Part shown: one piece after another, positions 23,949 to 29,260 of the stretch
How the letters are laid out: every line of letters begins with the position of its first letter
Numbering within the stretch: position 1 is the first letter of the stretch
Origin: VBAS01 sp965652775
GTDB taxonomy: Bacteria > Bacteroidota > Bacteroidia > Chitinophagales > Chitinophagaceae
Assembly: GCA_965652775.1 (NCBI GenBank)
Contig: CBFGXP010000020.1
Location: forward strand, 1 to 29,260
Length of the DNA: 29,260 bases
Direction of reading: 5' to 3'
The notes under the pieces: generated by a model
Told to the model about the DNA's origin: nothing
Seen by the model: only the letters and a program-made list of their open reading frames with translations
Database searches by the model: none
Program-made: the position numbers and the translations under genes

Positions 23949-25183
23949 ATAATCTCGCCATTAATCATCACCTTCTCGATAAGATTTGACCCAAAAGAAT
24001 ATGGCAAGTATGCCAACGAAGGAATTGGTTTAGTAAAGATGAGATTTGCTTTCTTACCGACTGTGATACTTCCCGCTTCGTTTTGAAGTTCCATTGCAAA
24101 GGCGCCATTTAATGTAGCCGCATTGATTGCTTCTTCAGGTAACAGATTCATACCTGTACAGCTCATTGCAACAACCAAATTCATATTCCCAGAAGGAGAC
24201 GAACCCGGGTTATAATCCGAAGCCAATGCAATGGCACAACCTGCATCGATCATTTGTCTTGCCGGTTGAAATGGCATACGAAGAAAAAACGCAGCAGTGG
24301 GAAGCAAGGTTCCAATGGTTTCCGACTTCGCAAGCTTACTTATAATATCCCCGTTCACTGTTTCAAGATGATCAACTGAAACTGCTCCTACTTTTATTCC
24401 TGTTTCTACACCACCGGAAAAATTCAGCTGGTTGGCATGGATCTTTGCTTTCAGACCATAACGCATACCTGCCTTACAGATCGTTTCAGTTTCTTCCGGA
24501 GAAAAAAAGCCATTTTCACAAAACACATCAATAAAGTCAGCCAGGTTTTCGTTTGCGATCACCGGCAACATCTCATTTATGATAAGATCAATATATCCGC
24601 TGTGATCGTCTTTATACTCCATCGGGTAAGTATGCGCACCTAAAAACGTCGATTTAATAGAAAGTGAAGATCTTTCCTTAAGCCTTTTTATAACACGAAG
24701 CATTTTTAGCTCGCCGTCAACGCTCAATCCATATCCACTTTTAATCTCAATAGCACCTGTGCCTAGCCTACACACTTCCTCCAGTCGCTGCCATGAAACA
24801 TTGAATAGGGCATCCTCACTTATCTCATTTAGTTTCCTGGCTGAATTTAGAATGCCGCCTCCTTTTGCGGCGATCTCTGCATAGCTCATTCCTTTTATTT
24901 TGTCAACGAACTCTTCCTCACGACTGGCCGCAAAAACAAGATGAGTATGAGAATCACACCAGCATGGAAGGATAAACTGAGCTGATGCATCAATAGTTTG
25001 TTGGAAGTTTGAGGTTTGATATTTGAGATTTGGCATAAGGCCATATTCAGCAACTATTCCCTCTTCAATAACCACAAAAGCATTTTCAATGCAAGGAAGT
25101 GTCGCCAATTCCTTTCCCTTGAGAAGCTTTGTTTCTTCTCTCGTATTCACCAGTTGCGCTATATTAGCAATGAGAGTTGTCAT
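23945..25183 (-). CDS. hutI: Imidazolonepropionase
   Basis: Third step of histidine degradation: hydrolyses 4-imidazolone-5-propionate to N-formimino-glutamate. 412 residues. Metal ligands and family motifs: DSHTHLVFAASREEEF (His79, His81), KGGGILNSAR, EIKSGYGL, FLGAHTYP, KIHANQLNFSGG, VDHLETV, and ASDYNPGSSPSGNM. Residues 52-61 (around LKYQTSNFQQ) are encoded by a heptanucleotide array in the N-terminal beta-sandwich, before the barrel. Its ATG directly follows the TAA of the Mur ligase gene, implying coupled translation. No other hut gene is in the window. Confidence 0.95.
   Translation of the reverse strand: MTTLIANIAQLVNTREETKLLKGKELATLPCIENAFVVIEEGIVAEYGLMPNLKYQTSNFQQTIDASAQFILPCWCDSHTHLVFAASREEEFVDKIKGMSYAEIAAKGGGILNSARKLNEISEDALFNVSWQRLEEVCRLGTGAIEIKSGYGLSVDGELKMLRVIKRLKERSSLSIKSTFLGAHTYPMEYKDDHSGYIDLIINEMLPVIANENLADFIDVFCENGFFSPEETETICKAGMRYGLKAKIHANQLNFSGGVETGIKVGAVSVDHLETVNGDIISKLAKSETIGTLLPTAAFFLRMPFQPARQMIDAGCAIALASDYNPGSSPSGNMNLVVAMSCTGMNLLPEEAINAATLNGAFAMELQNEAGSITVGKKANLIFTKPIPSLAYLPYSFGSNLIEKVMINGEII
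25003..25030. repeat. Heptanucleotide array inside hutI
   Basis: Four 7-base units of pattern TGANNTT (GGAAGTT, TGAGGTT, TGATATT, TGAGATT). Translated in frame near residues 52-61 of imidazolonepropionase. Confidence 0.75.
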
Positions 25184-26578
25184 TTATAATTCATTCCAAA
25201 CCTGCTTTGCAAATTGCTCTAATGAAGGATCCCTGGCTCCCATCAGCAATAGTACACAATTATCAGTGAGATGAGAACGTATAGATCTTACAAGAGCATT
25301 TCTATCCTCTACAAAAAACGCGTTGGCACCTTTTTCTTTCAGATCAGTTATAAGGTCATTTGAAGAAATATCCTTTGTGGTTGTTCCACCGGCATAAAAA
25401 ATTTCACTCATCCATATTTCGTCTGCGGGTCGTAATGCTTTTGAGATCTCGTCGACAAAATCTGTCCGCAAAAATTTTGTCGGGGCATACCCATGTGGCT
25501 GAAACCACGCAACTACTTTCTTCGCCACCGGTTGACAAGCCATGATGCTCGCTGCACACTTTGCAGGATTATGCGCATAATCATCGATCATCCAAACACC
25601 ACCTTTATTTCCATATACCTGGTGACGCCGATAAATACCTTCATAATTTTTCAAAGCAGCTGCACATATTTTCAGATCAATGCCGATCTGATTAGCAACT
25701 GCAATCGCGGCCGTTGCATTTTCCATATTATGTTTGCCTAAAGCATGAATGGTGAATGGCGTCCCGATAGCTATCGGCAGGTCAATCGTGAACTGAATGT
25801 TCATACCGCTTTGAGTAAAATCCCTTGCCATAAATTTCGCGGGGATCTTTTCATCTATTGAAAAGTCATGATCCGCATTTTGCGACAATTTCTTTGCTAA
25901 AGAATGGGACCGGTTCACTATAAATTTCTTACTGTTGTTTTTAAATACAGTAAAAATGTCCATCAGCACATCAATTTCCTTATGGTCTTTATCAACGTTT
26001 AGCAACAAACCGATCTCAGGTTTATATTGAATAATAGATCCGTCACTTTCGTCGGCTTCTATCACCAGCCATTCTCCTTTGCCCACTTTCGCATTCCCGA
26101 TCTTTCCTTGTTTTATGATACCGGTAAGACCTGCTCCACTAATTATACCTGGATTTAATCCTGCATACTCCATTATTTCATACAACATAGCACTTGTTGT
26201 GCTTTTTCCTGAAGTTCCTCCGACGGCAATTGTTTTTTTACTTTCGGCTATCAAAGACAGTAATTCGCTACGTTTAATTATTGGGATGTTCAATTGCTTT
26301 GCTTTCTGCACCTCTAATACGGTATCTTCAATGGCAGTGCTTGCAACAACAAGATCAGTTTCATTAGTGATACCGGATCCATCCTGCAAAAAACATCTGA
26401 TCTGTTCCGCTTCAAGCCTATCCCTTGTGTCATTGAATTCGCCTTTTTTAAAATAACGGTCACTGCCTGAAACATTTTTACCAATACCCTTCAGGTATTG
26501 AGCCAATGCACTCATACCGGTGCCGGCAACGCCAATAAAAAAAGGATGTTGAAAGTCGTTGAGAGATGAGGTCATCAT
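25184..26578 (-). CDS. Mur ligase family protein (MurC/Mpl-like) with atypical P-loop
   Basis: 464 residues in the three-domain Mur ligase order: an N-terminal UDP-substrate Rossmann domain (FIGVAGTGMSALAQYL, SGSD), a central ATPase domain (P-loop GGTSGKSTTSAML at ~120-132; ADESDGS; NVDKDHKE; LGKHNMENA) and a C-terminal domain (RRHQVYG, DDYAHNPAKC). Order and DDYAHNP motif are like MurC/Mpl, which join an amino acid or peptide to UDP-MurNAc. The P-loop differs: MurC and Mpl normally read GTHGKTTT, here GTSGKSTT. It is therefore probably a paralogue, not the essential MurC; Mpl-like recycling or another ligation is possible. It is coupled to hutI downstream and follows the reductase gene by 23 bases. 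Confidence 0.8.
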   Translation of the reverse strand: MMTSSLNDFQHPFFIGVAGTGMSALAQYLKGIGKNVSGSDRYFKKGEFNDTRDRLEAEQIRCFLQDGSGITNETDLVVASTAIEDTVLEVQKAKQLNIPIIKRSELLSLIAESKKTIAVGGTSGKSTTSAMLYEIMEYAGLNPGIISGAGLTGIIKQGKIGNAKVGKGEWLVIEADESDGSIIQYKPEIGLLLNVDKDHKEIDVLMDIFTVFKNNSKKFIVNRSHSLAKKLSQNADHDFSIDEKIPAKFMARDFTQSGMNIQFTIDLPIAIGTPFTIHALGKHNMENATAAIAVANQIGIDLKICAAALKNYEGIYRRHQVYGNKGGVWMIDDYAHNPAKCAASIMACQPVAKKVVAWFQPHGYAPTKFLRTDFVDEISKALRPADEIWMSEIFYAGGTTTKDISSNDLITDLKEKGANAFFVEDRNALVRSIRSHLTDNCVLLLMGARDPSLEQFAKQVWNEL

Positions 26579-26601
26579 TGCAAATGTAGCTATTGCCCTT
26601 A

Positions 26602-27138
26602 TTATTTTCGCTGGTAAGTGATGTAGATAAGGCCCGACTTATACGTTTTTGCTTTTTTTACTTTCCAATCAATTCTTCTTTCAATTTGCGGAAAGAAAGG
26701 TTTTCCTCGCCCGATCAGCGAAGGACATATGGCTAACGAAAGTTCATCTACCAGATCATAATTCAATAACGAGCTCAATAATTCTGCACCGCCGAAAACT
26801 GCAATATTCTTTCCTGGCTCGTGCTTAATTTTTTCCGTTTCAGTTTTTAAATCGCCATTTATAAGAATGTATCCTTGCTCTACCTCTTTCAAACTGGTGG
26901 AGAAAACATAATGCTTCATGTGAGCAAATGGGTTTTCCTGTTTCCCTCCTGAATCTTTGCTCATTTTTAAGGCAGCTTCATACGTTTTCCTGCCATGAAA
27001 CATTGCATCCAACCCTTCCCATTGTTTTCCGAGATCTCTAAACTGTTCCTTGTCATAAATTATCCAGTCAATTTCCCCGTTAGGACCTTCGATAAAGCCA
27101 TCAATGCTTGTTGCAAAACCAGCAATTATTTTTCGCAT
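26602..27138 (-). CDS. Dihydrofolate reductase family protein (RibD C-terminal-like)
   Basis: 178 residues, cytoplasmic. N-terminal RKIIAGFATSIDGFIEGPNGEIDW is the standard opening of the DHFR/RibD_C-like group; AMFHGRKTYEAA and KNIAVFGGAELLSSLLNYDLVDELSLAICPSLIGRGKPFF supply the NADPH-binding and core segments. Proteins of this size and pattern are usually annotated as dihydrofolate reductase family or YwjB/YyaP-like and are not the folate enzyme; the substrate is unknown. It lies 10 bases after the GH16 gene and 23 before the Mur ligase gene, in one apparent operon. Confidence 0.9.
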   Translation of the reverse strand: MRKIIAGFATSIDGFIEGPNGEIDWIIYDKEQFRDLGKQWEGLDAMFHGRKTYEAALKMSKDSGGKQENPFAHMKHYVFSTSLKEVEQGYILINGDLKTETEKIKHEPGKNIAVFGGAELLSSLLNYDLVDELSLAICPSLIGRGKPFFPQIERRIDWKVKKAKTYKSGLIYITYQRK

Positions 27139-27148
27139 AAAAAAACAA

Positions 27149-28063
27149 TTATCCTCCGGTTGTAAAGACTTTTACCCAGTCTACATACATCGTCCCTGTT
27201 TGGATCAATGCGGGATTGAAGTTTGAAAAGAAAAGTCCTCCGACTGCGACATTCAATGTTATTCTTTCTGTTTTACCAAAAAGGCTTGGCACATAACTGC
27301 CGGAATTTGTTTTTACCAACACTCCATCAAAATAGAATTTAAGATCATTCTGAGTCCAGATCATTTCATAAACATGATAACATGATTGAAGGCTTACATC
27401 GGTTGTTACAAAACCTTCGGCGCCGCGAACCTGGTTGCGGTTAGCTGTTCTGCCATAAAAGTAATTTGTCTGGTATTTAAAGTCCTCCTGCCCTCTTGCT
27501 TCCAAAATATCGATCTCGCCTTGTGTTGGCCAGGGGTCACCATAACTCCAGAATGCAGGCCACATTCCATATCCTGATGGTAACTTTATTCGTGCCATCA
27601 TTCTCACGCTGGGTGAAGATGTTGATGCAGAAAAATTTGTTTTCGATTCAATACGACCAGAAGTATAATTAAATGTTTTTGGCGTTGGATCAAATGGAGT
27701 TGTGGGACCAGAAACGGTTTCCTGTCTTGCAGCAATAACAAGATTTCCATTTTCTATCGAAAGGTTGGATGCCTGATAAAACTGTAACTCATTATTGAAT
27801 GCACCGCCATGCCAAATATTCCAGCTATTTAAATTCGTTGAAAAAAGATCTTCAAAAGTTTTTGACCAGCCAGCACCAGTGATCGCAGATTCATTTATAT
27901 CATAATCGCACACTCCATGAACCGGAGGGGGTGGTGGCGGTGGAGTTGGCTTAGCAGTTGCAATTTCACCATCAGCTACATCACTAACAGCAACCTTCTT
28001 TTTACAACTGGTAACAATTACCATTAGCAGGATAAAAAAGGCAAGGCTTCGTTTATTGGTCAT
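27149..28063 (-). CDS. GH16 glycoside hydrolase lipoprotein
   Basis: 304 residues. Type II signal peptide with lipobox IVTSC (Cys20), so membrane-anchored in the cell envelope. A Pro-rich tether (a run of Pro near residues 39-47) leads to a GH16 domain: WNIWHGGAFNNELQFYQASN, SGRIESKTNF, GYGMWPAFWS, and the active site GEIDILEA with Glu183, Asp185 and Glu188. The C-terminal ITLNVAVGG and MYVDWVKVF are typical. Predicted beta-glucan hydrolysis. It is the first gene of a four-gene minus-strand cluster whose other members are cytoplasmic metabolic or wall enzymes. Confidence 0.92.
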   Translation of the reverse strand: MTNKRSLAFFILLMVIVTSCKKKVAVSDVADGEIATAKPTPPPPPPPVHGVCDYDINESAITGAGWSKTFEDLFSTNLNSWNIWHGGAFNNELQFYQASNLSIENGNLVIAARQETVSGPTTPFDPTPKTFNYTSGRIESKTNFSASTSSPSVRMMARIKLPSGYGMWPAFWSYGDPWPTQGEIDILEARGQEDFKYQTNYFYGRTANRNQVRGAEGFVTTDVSLQSCYHVYEMIWTQNDLKFYFDGVLVKTNSGSYVPSLFGKTERITLNVAVGGLFFSNFNPALIQTGTMYVDWVKVFTTGG

Positions 28064-28547
28064 AAAAAAATATTTTTTAAATGTACAATTAATAATTAAT
28101 CGTTGTTATCGAATGGCATTTTTTCATCGCCAGGTGCAGATAGCAGGTGGAGAAAATGAATTTTTAAAGTCTCAGGTTCCAATAAATGCTGGGACGGAAC
28201 TTATAAAGGAGTTAACAAACTGCTGGTTCCTGCTTATTTATTAAAATGAAAACTCTTTCGGGCCGGCTTATTGATTCAAAAGGAATTTTTACCTTGATAA
28301 GGTAAAAACTTATTTTTTTTTCAAATTGAGAATAAATAAGTGTATCCCCGAATTGGCCCCTGAAATAAAAGCTTTACTTTAAAAGAACTTCCTTTTGAAA
28401 GCCTGTGTTCCCGAGTACTGACGTAAAAGCAATGCTATGTGACGTCAAAACATTCAACCCATAATCAATAACACAATTGATAGCTTGCTTCATTATTCTT
28501 TTTCGCCAATGATCAGGATGAGGTAAAAAGGCGATCCCCCCGCGGTG
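28064..28547. other. 484-base intergenic region
   Basis: AT-rich, between the divergent-side start of the GH16 lipoprotein gene and the end of the GNAT gene. It holds a + strand terminator-like hairpin (28286-28322) with no recognisable gene before it. The only open frame upstream, 28056-28244 (+, 62 codons), has no recognisable features. Bases 28390-28460 contain two GACGTNAAAA copies (near 28420 and 28441). No promoter matching TAnnTTTG was found. Confidence 0.5.
28286..28322 (+). terminator. Orphan rho-independent terminator
   Basis: A perfect 10-bp stem, TTTTTACCTT / AAGGTAAAAA with loop GAT, followed by CTTATTTTTTTT. Its orientation fits + strand transcription, but the nearest + strand gene upstream ends at 23948. 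It may end a small RNA, an antisense transcript of the GH16 leader, or be a remnant. Confidence 0.65.
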
Positions 28548-28988
28548 TTACTGTAAAGATTGCCATTCGTCTTTTGTCATTTCAAATTTTATTTCTCCTT
28601 TCCCATGCATGCCAATTTCTTTCCAGCCTGCTTTGCGGTAAAACATTTCGGCCCTTGTCTCAGGAGACGTTCCTAACCAAACGGGTTTATCTGTTTGAGA
28701 AAAATACCAATTCAGCATTTCATCATGCAGCTTTTTCCCGATCCCTATTCTTTCGAAATCAGGATTTATAAACAAAGCCCAGATATTATTTTCAACAAGG
28801 TCAGCAATTGCAAATCCAACGATCTCATCGTTTATTTCACAAACCCAGCCTTTTCCGCGCCGCTTCATATAATCTTCCACATCTATATCCGGGACCAACG
28901 CCGGATCTGACAGACGATTCTCTTTCACAAGATTTCTTATCACCTGTATTTGAGGGATGTCCTTTATTTCGGCAACACGAATTTTCAT
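28548..28988 (-). CDS. GNAT family N-acetyltransferase
   Basis: 146 residues from the start chosen at 28988 (MKIRVAEIKDIPQIQVIRN), the usual GNAT opening; an ATG nine codons upstream (29015) gives an untypical extension MCFIFKFYK. Acetyl-CoA-binding motif in FERIGIGKKLHDEML (R..G.GK, ~88-102); before it WVCEINDEIVGFAIADL and NNIWALFINPDF; after it WLGTSPETRAEMFYRKAGWKEIG. Cytoplasmic; the substrate (small molecule or protein) cannot be told. Transcribed alone on the minus strand. Confidence 0.9.
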   Translation of the reverse strand: MKIRVAEIKDIPQIQVIRNLVKENRLSDPALVPDIDVEDYMKRRGKGWVCEINDEIVGFAIADLVENNIWALFINPDFERIGIGKKLHDEMLNWYFSQTDKPVWLGTSPETRAEMFYRKAGWKEIGMHGKGEIKFEMTKDEWQSLQ

Positions 28989-29210
28989 TTTATAAAATTT
29001 GAAAATAAAGCACAAATGAAGAAATCTTTTTCATCTTCACAAGTAATCCACAAATGAGATTGATCCTTGATAAATACATATTATTAGAAAGGTTACTTAC
29101 TTAACTTCGCGGTATTAAGAACAACTAAGCCCGTTTTGATCCGTTTTCAACGATGTGCCTTGCTAATGAACGGTAGTTTAAGATTCATTTTAAAACTTAA
29201 AAGAACGAAA

Positions 29211-29260
29211 ATGGTACAAAAAACCTATTACAAAACAAAAGAGTATTGCAAAGTAAAATT
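29211..29260 (+). CDS. Start of a + strand gene cut by the window edge, possibly an isoamylase early-set (glycogen-binding-like) protein
   Basis: ATG at 29211 opens a frame that runs off the end: MVQKTYYKTKEYCKVK. The pattern of basic residues, a YxK pair and then C-K-V resembles the start of the small early-set (CBM48-like) domain proteins of Bacteroidota, recalled from memory and not searched. Only 16 codons are visible, so the product call is weak, though coding is plausible given the purine-rich AAAAGAACGAAA before the ATG. Confidence 0.4.
   Translation, partial: MVQKTYYKTKEYCKVK

Noticed and set aside
581..25030. Heptad arrays as CRISPR repeats or phase-variation tracts
   Set aside because: There are no spacers and no repeat of CRISPR length. 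The units are degenerate, so slippage of a perfect tract is not expected to switch these genes.
28056..28244. 62-codon + strand ORF beside the GH16 lipoprotein start
   Set aside because: No recognisable domain, no good start context, and it overlaps the start of the opposite gene; the frame is short enough to be chance.

Overview
The window looks like a chromosomal segment from a Bacteroidota bacterium, most likely Chitinophagaceae-like. The reasons are the moderately AT-rich DNA, the family content (DUF2911, DUF3667, a DUF4369/TlpA thioredoxin, a protease-propeller-barrel outer-membrane protein, S9 and GH16 secreted enzymes), TAnnTTTG-type promoter elements, and C-rich palindromic intergenic repeats of a kind common in that phylum. 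The assignment rests on recognising families, not on a database search.

Layout. 1-1941 (+) is the 3' part of valS. 2075-5689 (-) holds a large surface metalloprotease/propeller/barrel protein and a small secreted protein. 5934-7046 (+) is a DUF2911 protein. 7211-8314 (-) is a TlpA-like thioredoxin. 8370-17684 (-) is a complete tryptophan operon in transcription order: trpE, trpG, trpD, trpC, trpF, a second trpF, a DUF3667 membrane protein, trpB, a DUF4259-like protein, trpA. 17950-23948 (+) holds a small acetyltransferase, an exported amidohydrolase, a GH16 glucanase, an S9 peptidase and a Pr6Pr membrane protein. 28063-23945 (-) reads as one tight cluster: GH16 lipoprotein, DHFR/RibD-like reductase, atypical Mur ligase, imidazolonepropionase. 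A GNAT gene (28548-28988, -) and the first codons of a + strand gene (29211) close the window.

The most informative regulatory structure lies upstream of trpE. The minus strand carries an 18-codon leader ORF (17886-17830) with three consecutive Trp codons, then a rho-independent terminator (17800-17773) before trpE. The leader ORF itself contains the sequence that can pair with the 5' arm of that terminator. This is a compact ribosome-mediated trp attenuator. The operon makes all enzymes from chorismate to tryptophan, carries two TrpF copies that both look catalytically intact, and includes two non-trp genes, one of them translationally coupled.

The second theme is repeats. Degenerate heptanucleotide tandem arrays, with a different unit at each site, sit in frame inside valS (two sites), trpE, trpG, trpC and hutI, each at what looks like a variable segment, and also fill the 7047-7210 gap. 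C-rich palindromic repeats lie at gene ends and supply the stop codons and last residues of trpG and of the first GH16 gene; another lies where the trpD ribosome-binding site should be. A 37-base repeat occurs twice between genes, and a 17-base piece of it lies inside a coding interdomain linker. No tRNA, rRNA, CRISPR array, insertion sequence or transposase was seen.
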